Shown one piece after another: positions 41,946 to 53,344 of a stretch of 64,000 nucleotides of DNA. Under the pieces are notes generated by a model that ran no database searches, was not told the DNA's origin, and saw only the letters and a program-made list of their open reading frames with translations. Source of the DNA: Lottia gigantea (Eukaryota > Mollusca > Gastropoda > Lottiidae); assembly GCF_000327385.1 (NCBI RefSeq), contig NW_008707688.1, forward strand, positions 333,980-397,979, given 5' to 3'. A program made the translations under genes and the position numbers. How positions within the stretch are numbered: position 1 is the stretch's first letter; the number at the start of each line of letters is the position of its first letter.

Positions 41946-43437
41946 ATTAGGACCTGAAGAATAAGTGTGAATGATCTTTTCATGGTTACTTTTGACCAAA
42001 TACTAGGTTTTGCTCAGTATTGAGTGTGACATTGAAGGTTGAATTTCATGATTTTACAAGGAATTTTCCAACAGAATTCAGAAAAAATAAAAAGGTATAC
42101 AGTACATATCCAGTAACACCATCCACATGTTAAAGCCCAAAAAATGACAAAGCAATAATATAGGTATGAAATGAGTCCATTAGCTTCCCAGGATAATTCA
42201 AGATGGAAAGAGTAAAGAATTGTGGACCAGGTCAAAACTCTCACCATCATAGCATAGCAACTTTACAAAAATCAGTACAAATAAAATAATCACACTAAAA
42301 ATTAACATCATTAGTGGAATTTGTTTTTAAAAGTATTAGCCAATTCAAAGTCATTTCTGATAATGAATTGCAAAGAAATATAGTCTTCAAGTTTCTGTCT
42401 TCAAAATGGAGTAATTGTAAAATGTAAGCAGAAGTGGGCTCACCTCATGGACAAAGTCAATTTTCAGGTTAGTTTGAAAAAATGACTTGTAAATACTGTG
42501 TGCAGAATTAAAAGAAATAAACATCACTTCCTTTCCTGGATAGTTGATGACATCTTCTTATGTCAAAGGTCAAATTCAAAGGATGAGGTCCCTCAAAAGA
42601 GTTCACAGCATTAATCTGATAAGGGGTAAACTTGATTGCTATTTTTTGAGTCTCTCTCATTTTTTATTCATAAATATCATTTTGAAATATATCAGAAGAC
42701 AAATCTTTTATTCACCAGGAAGACTGAGCTAGTCAATATTTATAATAATATCACTCAGCACGAATTCTTTATCAACTTACTTCATGTGAACACAACTAAG
42801 TGAGCTTAATTCAAATTTTGTAAACAAAGTATGACATAGACATGAGCTGTGTTCTATCCAGTAACTGTCAATTTGAACATTGTTTAATGGTTTATTGTTC
42901 ATAGTTTACAAATACAAGGACTGCTCAGTAAAATAACTAATTGTGATCTCTGCTCCCATTTCAGAACAAAAAGTCACTACAGACTGATCTCAACTTCATA
43001 TGAATTTCACAATGCCAATGTGGAATAGTTAAAGATATATATAGCTCTATAGATCATAAGATTATGTCTTGTGAAACTAACAAAACTGCTTTTAGTGGTA
43101 AGTACCTCTTTTTGTCTAGATGGAGTTATGTCCCTTTCTATTTTAATTGCCAGGTGATAACATATTTAAATATCTCTTCTTAGAGTTGGAGTTCTAAAAT
43201 TAAAGAGAGAGTATTCTACATTATGTTATATATTTGGCAATTTTTTTTAATGAATTCTTAATTTTCTTGTTTTCAAAGGTGATTAGTCAAGCCTTATATT
43301 TCTAGCACTAAATATGACAAAGTTAATTCAGAAATCCATAACCATGCTGTAAATCATTAAATTTTTCCTTAAACTTTGTTAACGAATGAGAAATTATGAT
43401 GCCACTGCTAGTGCTTCTGAAAGACATAACTTTGAAC

Positions 43438-43528
43438 TAAAGGTAACTAAATGGAAGTTCTATAGGTTACTATAGGTTACTATAAGTAACTAAGTGAGAG
43501 TTCTATAGGTAACTAAGTCAGGAGTTAC
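43438..43528. repeat. Second small block of the 23-bp minisatellite
   Basis: Three to four degraded copies of the same GTTCTATAGGTAACTAAGT unit occur 1.5 kb from the main array in the same orientation. Confidence 0.75.
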
Positions 43529-44217
43529 TATTTACTGTCAAAATTACATGCTAAGGTTAATGCAAGATGTAATATTCAGGTACTTCAAAAGATATTTAAT
43601 CCAGTAGAATGTAAAATTCTCTTTTTTAAGGATCGTAATAACTAAAGATCATTATATAAATAGGTTTTTTATTGGTAACATAGTTATTTTATGATCATAA
43701 CATGGTGAATTTATCAGTTGTTATGTACTATTGCATATTCGTGTTTTCTATTTCTTTTGATTACTTTGTCAATGCTAAGTCGATTTCTATGTATTATCAA
43801 TAGTTGGACTTGTTTCAAAATCTTTTTATCGACAGCAGTCATTGAATTCTGTATTATACTTCAAGGAATTATGAATTCCTGCTTGACAACTGTTTCTTTT
43901 TAATTAAAATATATCAATTTCAAAGATTAGAAAAAAAAAGCATGTAATGTAGGTTGTTCAAACATAGTGTGTAATAAAACTAAGGAGTAGTATACCATTG
44001 TGTAGTATAAAATTGTGCCCTTATACCCCTAAATGTCGCTAAAGGATTAAAAATATCTTGGATTTGACCAAAATTTTTTCAAATATTTCACTTGACTCAA
44101 AGACAATCTAAGACAGATTTTTAACACAAGAAAATTTCGATATAAAATTTTGAAACAGTGATCAGATTTTGAAAGTTCTAATAGCTAAAAAATGACAAAT
44201 AACTAAAAGTATCTTAC

Positions 44218-45207
44218 CTCTTGAATGTTTCCAGTTTGTTGTAAAATATCAGGTGGACTTGGTTCATTGTCTTCAAGTTTAGGATTTTCAATCTTCTCAG
44301 CTATCAATCCTAATTTACTAGATTCATTGTCTGGTGACAGGAGAGATTTTAAAGACACACTTTCATCATCAGACACAAAATTCTCACTTAAAGCCAATTC
44401 TGCTATTTTCAATTTCTTCAGATTGCATTCTGCCAATTTTTTTGATTCTGCTAATATTTTGCGAAGTTCTTTATCATACTGATCCTTCATTTTTAAAAAC
44501 TCTTTATCCTTGCGCCGATTTTCTTTACATTTTCTCCCATATTTTTCCTCTAATTTTAATTTTTCATCTTTCAATCTTTGTATTTCTTCTTCCATTTTTC
44601 TTAAGAGAATTGACTGGTCTTCCGTTTTCTCTAAAATGTTAGAGGCAGTATCTCGACCGTCTGTTGTAGACATACTTATATTGAGTCTGCTGCTTACTGA
44701 TTCGCTGCAGGACAGTTCATCTTGTGACATGGAAGCACGTAGTTGTTTGATTTCATCATCTTTATATTTCAATACTTTTTGAAGTTCTTCATCCTTTTCT
44801 TTCTCAAGTTCAGATTTGATTTTATGAACTAGTTTTTTGTTTTCCTTTTTCAATTTATCCTCTAATGAAATCAATTCTTTTTTTCTTTCCTGTTCATAAT
44901 TTTCTTTCCATTTTCTCAACTCATCTTTTTCTTTTTGCATTTCACGATTTTTGACTTTCTCAATTTCCAACTCATTACGTAATTTTGACCAGTTCGTTTT
45001 GGACTCATTTTCAAGTTTAGCCAATTTGCGTCTGGATTCATGTCTGCTGCGAGATGATTGATGATGATGATGATGATGGCGTGGACCTTCAGATCTAGCA
45101 CTCAAGGGACTGGATGATCGGCTGATTTCATTTAGATCCCAATCAAAATCGTCTCGAAGACTTGTGTGACTGTCATTGATATAGCGTCTGGTAAGAAACG
45201 TCTCCAT
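44218..45207 (-). CDS. Alternative first exon B: large coiled-coil N-terminus (330 aa)
   Basis: An unusually long 990-base exon begins at the ATG at 45,207 (METFLTRRYINDSH...) and ends at GAG|GTAAGAT, phase 0. Residues 1-60 are a low-complexity head with a Ser/Arg-rich stretch and a run of six histidines (residues 44-49, encoded by CAT/CAC). Residues about 60-150 and 200-275 are dense Lys/Glu coiled coil. Between them is a Ser-rich linker (SCSESVSSRLNISMS), and after them an acidic tail ending PPDILQQTGNIQE. An in-frame TAG sits three bases before the ATG, and the upstream sequence lacks a good pyrimidine tract, so I take it as a first exon. Splicing to 19,944 would give a continuous coiled-coil rod of about 510 residues before the missing C-terminal part. 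Confidence 0.8.
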
Positions 45208-48200
45208 TTTCTAACTTCAACACAAAAGATTTTTTTCTAGTTATATATATAATAGCAACAAATACCACATGTTAGTTTCTCACACAAATTCTTTTTTCTC
45301 AATTGAAAGAATAAATTTCGTACACTTGAAGAGGCACTAATGGGTAAAATTTGGACAAAAGTTAGTCATTCTGTGATAAATCAAGCTCATACTATATTAT
45401 TTTGATCCCACTGCTTCAACATGTACACCAAGCGGCATAATAAAGGGGGGCATACCCATTGATCTAGACTATATTATACTTAGTTAGTTGATCAAGTGAT
45501 TTTTAATTGATGTCCTCTATACATTCATAGTTCATGGGTCACAGATTCACAATAGTATATTGTACTCTATGTATTATTTTTGAGTATTAATGGAGAATAA
45601 ATAATACATCTATTTATTTGAATGGGTGGTCTTGTTGGTATACATGTCAATATACATTTATATTGTTGTGAAGTAATTAAATGGCATGCCGTACAGAAAA
45701 TCAACCAATCCCCAAAAATGTCTGTCAAAGAATGTGCCAGTTCTTCAATTTAGTTCTACAATCTTGTCAAATGTTGAAGACCAAAGAAATGGTAAAATGA
45801 TGCTCTCCATAAAAATCTTGTCAAATAATGTGCTTCATGAATATCTTTTTCAAATTCTTGTCAAATGATGTGCTCCATAAAATCTTGTCAAATAATGTGC
45901 TCTATACAATTCAAATAAAGTAGTCCATAAAAAAATCTTGTCAAATGACTAAAGTTCTACAATTCTCGAAAGATGATGTGCACAATAAAAATCTTGTCAA
46001 TTGATGTGCTCTATAAAAAATCTTGTCAAATGATGTGCTCTATAAAAAATCTTGTCAAATGATGTGCTCCATAAATATCTTGTCAATTGATGTGCCCCAT
46101 AAAAAATCTTGTCAACTGATGTGCTCCATATAAAGCTTGTCAAATGATATGCTCCATCTGAGGAGTAATCCTTATAAGTGTTGGATTTTGTTCTTCTCAA
46201 ACAGCAACTATTCAAGTTATCTTAAAATCAAGATGAGCTTTTGTCAATTACATTTCACCTATTTTAATCTACTGAAATCCAAAAGCTTGAAGAAATGTGG
46301 CCAGTGAGATAAATTTGGTGTATCCTTCTAAAACATCTGATATTCATCTGTAATTCTGTATCAAAATCTTTTTCACTCACTCTTTCACATTTCCCAAATA
46401 CTTTTGTATCCCCTTTGCAGATTGACTTCAAAGATCTGAAATACAAATTAAAAAATTTGGATTAGATTTAAAAACCTATTCTGTTCTTTCTTGGAACCAA
46501 CTTATTCATATTCACAACCAGCCTTCGTTTTGCTAATACTAGGTTGGAATTCTCCTCTAGGTAATAAGTAACATGCCAAGGCCAGTGCTCCTCTAAAAAA
46601 CGGTCAGGTGTCTAAAAACGTTCTAGAAAGAACCCGTATTAGTTAGAATCTCCATTCAAAATACTATAAAAACTGGTCATAAAATGCACAAGCCAAATAA
46701 GACAGTCAAATATCGGCAAAATGAAAGTCCTTCTAGTAATTCAAATCATGTAAAATATTAGTAAAATCAATATTTGAATTTTGATAAGCCACCAATCTGT
46801 ATTCAAGTTGAGACCTATTTGACATGACTATTCAGAAGTTTAGAGTTTGTATTGTTTTGGGTAGTGACAGTAGGTTGTAATGTAATATAATATATTATTA
46901 TATGAATATAATGCTAGGTGATAAAAAGGCTTCTATATTTCTGACCTTATTTCTCTACATAGAGTATTATTTAATACTTTGATTTATTATATATGGCTAT
47001 TTTATTGACATTTTTATTATAAAGCTTTATAAAGATTTTTATAATTTATCTATAGGTCAATTATACATAATCATATTTACATTTAAAGGGAGTGTTAAGA
47101 GGTTTTCATAAAAAAAAAAAACAGTTTTATGTGTATTGGGAACACTGATAGAATCAATTAGCACAATTCTTATTTTTAATCAGAATTTGTCAGAATGCAT
47201 AATTGTAGTTTGCAACTAGGGGTATATTGATGGAGCTACCTCATGCTGAATCTCAACCTTGACAGTTGAAGGCCTTCCCTTCCCCCCATTAAGTTCCCTA
47301 TTTGTATCCCCAGCCACTGTGAAAGAGCCTGTCTAAGATCACTTCTTTCAAAATTTAAGTTGGCATTATTATGCAAGCCAATCAAAATATCTGTCCTTAT
47401 GAAGGCAAAAAGCACATATCAAAGCATGAACACCTAAAAATTGGTTAAATGTTATTAAACTAAAGTTACAGCTATAGAAAAGTTACAAATTCATACAGAG
47501 TTTATAACAATTCAAAAAATTATTAAAAACTTACTGAAGAACCTCTTCTCGGACCAAAGTGTCCAAAGCGAAACAAAAATTTGTCAATGTTTACTTTATG
47601 GAAACATGTACCTGCAAGCTTAAAAACTTTACCCAACAGCACGTGTCGACATATCTTCCTTTTGGTGTAATATTTACCGTGTTAAAGGTGATTTATCATC
47701 ACGATGTGGAACTGACAGGTGGGTTGGAATGTATCTGGGCAAAGGATAAACAATGTTCAACTCACCTTACGGGATCTGTTAATCTTCTATTGTTATTTTT
47801 TAGGATTAACCGTTAATTCCCATGAATATCAAACGGTTTAAAGGCAAATCTTGGAGTTTTCCCAAGTTATAAAGTCACGATTGTCATGACATATTTTGAT
47901 TTATGCATTGCATCAAAGAGTAAGTGACAATCGAGGCTATTTCGTTACCCTTTGAAGTCACGTGATGTACACATCCTTTTCACCTGTAACTTTGACAGAT
48001 AAACTACAGACGGTGCAGGACATATAGAACGTAAAGTTATATTTTAAGTTTGAAACAAAAATCGTGCAATTTAAGTCTGCAATTTTTTACCAAGCAAAAC
48101 TGCCCTTCTCCATCAAAGTCCTTGCTATCACTTAGGGAGTTGACTACATACATAGGCTTATTAATTTGATCTCAAGTTGACCTTGTCAGTGATGCAAATC

Positions 48201-48611
48201 TGAAGGGATGCCATTGAACACACATCACATATTCATCACATATTCGAAAAATATAGACTGTTCATGTGTATTTAAGAAAAAAAAATAGATAGACTTCTTT
48301 GTGATAGGATTTATTTGGCTAGAACCTGATACAAAATCAGTTTTAAACAGACAAAATACTAAACCAAAATCTAGCAAATCTACATTCTCCATTTTATTAA
48401 AATTGAATTGGGTCAATTTCTCAAAAACTGAACTGAATTAAATCAACAATTACACAAAAACTGAAATCTGAAGTTTATTTGTTGATAAATCGAATTGATG
48501 GACAAGTCAAGTTTTTGAAAACCTGACGCCAGACTGCTACTAAAATCATTTCATGGTACATGTATTTGAAAGACATGACATATAATGTTTGAGATCGGTG
48601 TTTCAGACTAC
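45208..48611. other. Interval between first exons A and B
   Basis: Contains the 28-bp minisatellite and otherwise non-coding DNA. Between 47,530 and 48,030 composition is less A+T-rich, and two minus-strand donor-like sites (CTTCA|GTAAGTTT at about 47,536 and CGTAAG|GTGAGTTG at about 47,765) occur without an ATG-led frame. This could be leader exons or promoter sequence. Confidence 0.4.
45755..46158. repeat. 28-bp minisatellite, AATCTTGTCAAATGATGTGC
   Basis: A dozen imperfect copies of a 26-30 base unit (AATCTTGTCAAATGATGTGC plus TCCATAAA). Read on the minus strand, the array keeps a short frame open with a repeating STSVDKIFYGAHQLTR-like peptide, which is a by-product of the period and not a gene. 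It lies 550 bp upstream of first exon B. Confidence 0.85.
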
Positions 48612-48758
48612 CTGTAATGTTCGTGAACGATGATGCGAATGACTCGACTGAACACGAAACATTACTAGGTTGTCCAAGACAACGAAAGTGGACTTCCGCC
48701 TGCTCGACACTGCCACATCATCATTTGTCATCGCCATGTTGTCATCGTTCATGTTCAT
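48612..48758 (-). CDS. Candidate alternative first exon A (49 aa)
   Basis: The ATG at 48,758 opens a 49-residue frame (MNMNDDNMAMTNDD... ending HRSRTLQ) that stops exactly at a CAG|GTAGTC donor, phase 0. An in-frame TAA lies 15 bases before the ATG. This suggests a first exon with its own 5' UTR, not an internal exon. The next minus-strand gene upstream (RPUSD4-like) ends at 49,170, so this is the most upstream exon I can assign to the coiled-coil gene. It would splice in frame to the exon starting at 19,944. The sequence is polar and Ser/His/Arg-rich at its end; no domain recognised. An opposite-strand frame over the same bases is a shadow. Confidence 0.5.
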
Positions 48759-49169
48759 GGAACAAATATTTTAGGAACATCGCGTCTCATCGCACTATAA
48801 CATATTTCACTATGATAATTGTACAATTTATGAAATAATTGTAACTCACTATAAAGGATATGAAACTAACCATGTCTTCTATACAGCTTTTTGGGAGTGA
48901 AAGGCTTAAGAACTGGAATAAAATACTTTTGCCACACTTCAATAAGAGTATTTTTCTGATCATTTTGCTATGTCTGCTCGTACTGATGTGTATATCCTTT
49001 AAAGTCTGCTTTTATTTCAATACATATATGTTTTGATATCATTTTTACACACTATGGCACAGCTTTCTAAATATTGAAAATACTTCCCTTCCAGTTTTTT
49101 GCAGTGACAGTACCATCCATAGCCAATGAGGAATTTTTGTTCAATGAAAATAAAACAAAGCACTATATG

Positions 49170-52100
49170 TTAATTCAATTTTAAGCGTCTCAAATTGATC
49201 AGAAAATGTTTGGGTAATTTGGCAGATACCATTAAATTTTGTCCATTTTGAAATTCTGGAATCACTATACTCTTGGCATGAAGGTGCATTGGAACATGGC
49301 GTACTTTACTCGCTCTGATACCAAGTGATGTCAGCATATCAGGTGGTAATCGCTGAAACAAGATAGAAAATTCATAATTAAAGGGACACAAATATCAAGG
49401 GATTCTTTATCAGGCTGGGTGAATAATCGATTATTGTTGTTATAAATTTCAAATTTCAATTATCAAATTCCATAACCGATTGAATGTCACAGTTAAATTT
49501 TCTCCAGTGTACCACTTAACAATTAAGTAAAATCTTTATCATGTAAAATACATAGTTTCATTTGGCTTAAGTATATCTCAGATGTGGATAGCATCATTTA
49601 AAACTGAATCCTAAATAAAACTATTACCAACCTGTGGGGCTAGTTTACTAAAATGAGAATATTTATGGTCTCCTAATATTGGTGTATTTAACCCAAAACC
49701 AAGATGGCATCTTATTTGATGTTTGATACCTGAAATTGTTAGAGATATAAAAAAACTGCAAGCTTTAATACTAGTGATTGTAAAGAGGATGTCTAGCTTT
49801 TTTATATGTATTGGGGCCAATTATTGCTTCTATTTGCATCATTCTAACTTCTTGCCAAACATCTCAAAAATAAGACTTCACAAAACTCCCAGTTTCAGTA
49901 AAGAACCACAGATGTCTGACTGCAAATTGGAATGGTGTGAATAGATGCTATCAGTGTCCACAATTCACATAAAAGGTTTCAAAAACATCTGAACTTCCAG
50001 ATCAGCTGTCCTAATACATCTTTACATCCGAAGCTTGGCAAAATTTTTCCATTGAGTATCAACATTCACAACACAAATCCTAGATGCCACTTCAACTCAG
50101 TTGATATTTCTGAAACAATTCATACTGACCAGAAATGGGTTGACATTCTATCAATGCAGCTGACTGATGATGTTTGAATACTTTATACTGTGTAATAGCA
50201 TCCTGAGCTTCCTCTACATTTCTCTTCTTCATAACTTCCCAATATTTCTTATTATATTCTGGCTTTAATATCATCTATAAGATTGTAGTTCATGTTTATG
50301 TCCCTTTAGCAATTGGTGATGCCAATATACACTACACATTTCATGTGGGTGTAAAATAATGGTAAATTACTAAAAATTTTGTTAATATTGTAAATGTAAA
50401 AAATTATCTTTATTCTTTTTAGAATAAAATTTGATATCTCTACAACATGTAATCAGCATATAAATAAGATAAAATAATTAAAAACTTCAACTTACTCTAT
50501 GTATACCATTTGGTAATGAACCTTCTGTTATTGGTATTTTTATTACACCTATAATATCAAAATAAAAACTTTTTTCAGTTCAGAACTTTCTCTTATGTGA
50601 CAAAACAATTTTTTTTTTAAGAAATACTTGAAACATTAATTGTAATTTTAGCTATAACAGCTGAGATAAATTACTGCATATCATTTTTTAGAATGACCCA
50701 AGTAAGATAACAAGCAACAATTATGACAAACAAGTCAAAAATTTTACCTTCTAAAGGATCAGGAATACCTTTTGTTATTACCCAATACTTCTTGACTACT
50801 TTTCTTTTAACAAAATATTCTCTCAACTCTTCTGCTACTGCAGCTCGCCTAAAATAAGACATGGATATGAATTAATATAATCTATCAATGAATAAGTAAT
50901 TCATGGGCAACAACTCTGAATACCGTATAATAAAAGGTTGTAAACTGCGTATTTGTATGTCACTATCACAAAGGGCCTAAGATATCATTAACAGCTTTTA
51001 TGATAGTGACGTCATAAAAGTTAGTTTTAAAAGTGGAATTACTAACCCAAAATAGAAATGGTGCAAACTGATTGGGATTCAGTGGTTCTTAATACCAATA
51101 AAAGTGAAGAAACCCTTATTATTATCCCTTTAAGACACTCTTGAGATCTTGCCACAAAACGTAAGACCTAATGACTACTTACTTGGCTAACAACATAACA
51201 CCAGTAGTTTCTTTATCTAGTCTATGAATAAGATGAAGTGTCTGTAAACTGTTATCACGATCATTGAGTGATTCAGCTAACTGATGTAATAAACCACCAA
51301 CACTAAATTTCACTCCTGGTCCACCTACAATTATTAAAATTCAAGATGGCAGTTTTATCAAAAGACTTCTCTGGCAATTATAACATTAGACACTTAAAAA
51401 AGTTTTCCTGCATAATGAAGATTGGTAAAGTAAGAAGATAAACTGAACAAAAAGAAATTCATTATTTCCAATTATGCATTTGATATTCCTGCAACGCCAC
51501 TTTGTTGTTGTAGTTGTACACTGATGAATTCCTTCTTTGTCAGATCAAATCCCCAAACTCGCTGTTATAGAGCAAGCACCAAAAAGAATGAGAAAGTGTT
51601 TTGATATAAATAAGAATTGAAAGTACCTTACCGTGTGATGGCAAACCGTATGGTTTATTAATAGCAATAATATCACCTGAAACAGATCCAAATTTTATAA
51701 AATCATTAGCATACTTATATTTTCAAATATTACAACCTCAATGTAATAAATGTTTGACAAACGATTATAAAGAAAGACAACTTTTTGTGATAATGGATTA
51801 ATTTTCACAGACATAAGAAAGTAAGCAAAGCCTTAATCATACCATTACAAAAAAAAATCTTTTAGAAACAGCCTCTGAGAGAAAAATTGATTTTGATAGG
51901 CTTAATGCAGGTAATATTTACCTGAATTAACTGGAAAGGGATTTGAAAATAAGGTTGGTCTTTTATCAAGAAAAAGAAAAGGTTAACATCACATTTTCCA
52001 AACTTACTGCTACAGATAGCTTGATTTGGATTCATCAGCAAATTTATCAACAAAATCCAATCTTGATTTCACAAGTTACCTTCATTATAAATAATATTTT

Positions 52101-53306
52101 TCTTGAGAATATCAACCACAATTCCTTCTGGTTCCTTCGTCAAATCTTGTGTTTGGTATTTCAATATTCTAAAGCCCTTACTATCTACCGGGCCATCAAA
52201 TCTACTTTTAACTTTATTAGTTTCTTTTTCTTTATCTGAAATCACAAAATGTAAGAGAATAATACAGATGATATTTTTTTGTTTTTGTGAATCACCTGGT
52301 GGAGTGACATTGTTTGTGCAAATCGAAAGGTGTAAATGCCAAATATACTTGACATAGATCATGTAAAACAGCACAAAAGTTGCTTAACAGTTGTCTTTTA
52401 TCAGATAATATGGTACTTGACATTTTATTGCCTTCATAAAATTTCCTAAAAAAAATTTTCATTTTGAAAAATCATTAAAATACCTCCAGATCCTAAATTC
52501 TTTATTTCAAGCTTCAATTTCTTCCTTATTTCCATTGCAGTATCATAAGCTGATTTTGATTTAGGTTTGTTTTCATTCTTTGAATCAGATGGTCCACCAG
52601 ATTGTGTCTTATCCTGTTGTCCAAAGTACTGGTCATCTATGTAGTCCATATCTTTTCTATCATATTGCTTGGGTTCATAATCAGTTTCAGGAGAGTTATG
52701 TTTTTTCTTTTCAGAATTTCCAAAGTATTGCTTATCAATAAAATCTAAATCTCGTCGACTTTTAGTGCGATTCTGATTCAATTCAACGGAAGAAATTGCT
52801 CCAGAATCTTTATTTGCAACTTCTGCTCGGCTCTTAACATTAAAATATTGATCATCAATAAAGTCAGATCCGTATCTTGTTGATTCATTCCTAAAATTGT
52901 CATTATCATAACTGTTTTCTACTGATTTCTCAATGTTTGATTTTTTAAGTCTTTTTCTTTGACTTCCTTCATTTATGGATGATGGTCGGTTTTGATTTCT
53001 TTCAGGATAGAGTTTTGAATAGCCCCCAGGATCTAAATTGGATTTTGTAAAATCTGAGTTATAATCATACTGCTGTCTCTTTTCTTCAGTTTGTTTATCA
53101 TAATTTCCTATTGTTTGTTTATCATATTTGTGTTTATTGTCTCTTGTCCTTTCAGCATACTCTTCAATGCCCAAGAAATCGTCGTTAGCTGAGTGACATC
53201 TACAACTTATTGAGATGTGCCGATTAAAATTCAACTCAGAAAAAGAACCTTTTGAAACGGTGTTCAGAATTCGAAGAAATTTGCAGTATTGTAATATTTT
53301 CGTCAT
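49170..53306 (-). CDS. RPUSD4: Mitochondrial RNA pseudouridine synthase, RPUSD4-like (complete, 9 exons, 581 aa)
   Basis: Exons (minus): 53,306-52,484; 52,235-52,080; 51,676-51,632; 51,324-51,183; 50,848-50,748; 50,548-50,496; 50,274-50,130; 49,729-49,632; 49,352-49,170. Phases all fit and the coding length is 1,746 bases including TAA. The RluA-type catalytic core shows INKPYGLPSHGGPGVKF, then HRLDKETTG with the expected catalytic Asp at about residue 378, and later GIKHQIRCHL. HGGPG plus HRLDKETTG points to RPUSD4, which in vertebrates modifies mitochondrial 16S rRNA and a tRNA. Residues 1-40 (MTKILQYCKFLRIL..., basic, few acids, several Cys) fit a mitochondrial presequence. Residues 40-275 are a polar, Asn/Lys/Asp-rich extension that the human protein (377 aa) does not have at this length. 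It carries D-[FY]-I-D-x-Q-Y-F at about 148, 188 and 221. The gene has its own promoter; the coiled-coil gene starts about 400 bp beyond its stop codon on the same strand. Confidence 0.93.
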
Positions 53307-53308
53307 TT

Positions 53309-53344
53309 TCACTCTTTCATGCCCTTCAACATGGGCGCAGCCAT
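53309..53344 (-). promoter_or_regulatory. Upstream ORF of the RPUSD4-like gene
   Basis: An 11-codon frame, MAAPMLKGMKE plus TGA, starts at 53,344 in a strong context (AAAATGGC, A at -3 and G at +4). It ends two bases before the main ATG, which has the weaker context GTGAAAATGA. If the mRNA leader includes it, ribosomes would have to reinitiate or scan past, so it could dampen or tune translation. Alternatively, transcription may begin downstream of it. Confidence 0.45.

Larger units (their letters stand above)
33249..44217. other. Intron between first exons B and C
   Basis: About 11 kb without a confident exon; it holds the hairpin at 38,446, the minisatellites at 39,575, 41,607 and 43,438, and the weak exon candidate at 40,622. 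A donor-like CAGTAAG|GTATGATC near 35,140 on the minus strand has no ATG-initiated frame and could only end an untranslated leader exon. Confidence 0.5.

Noticed and set aside
44225-44782. Three overlapping plus-strand open frames of 85-102 codons
   Set aside because: They are antisense to the long coiled-coil exon; Lys/Glu-rich coding sequence leaves few stops on the opposite strand.
45997-46215. Minus-strand 72-codon frame with a repeating VDKIFYGAHQLTR-like peptide
   Set aside because: It is produced by the 28-bp minisatellite, whose unit length drifts between 26 and 30, so no frame is preserved across the array.
50950-51015. Inverted repeat GTCACTATCA...TGATAGTGAC with an adjoining TGACGTCA
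   Set aside because: Ten-base arms 35-40 bases apart are expected by chance in a window this size; the CRE-like octamer is inside an RPUSD4 intron without other support.
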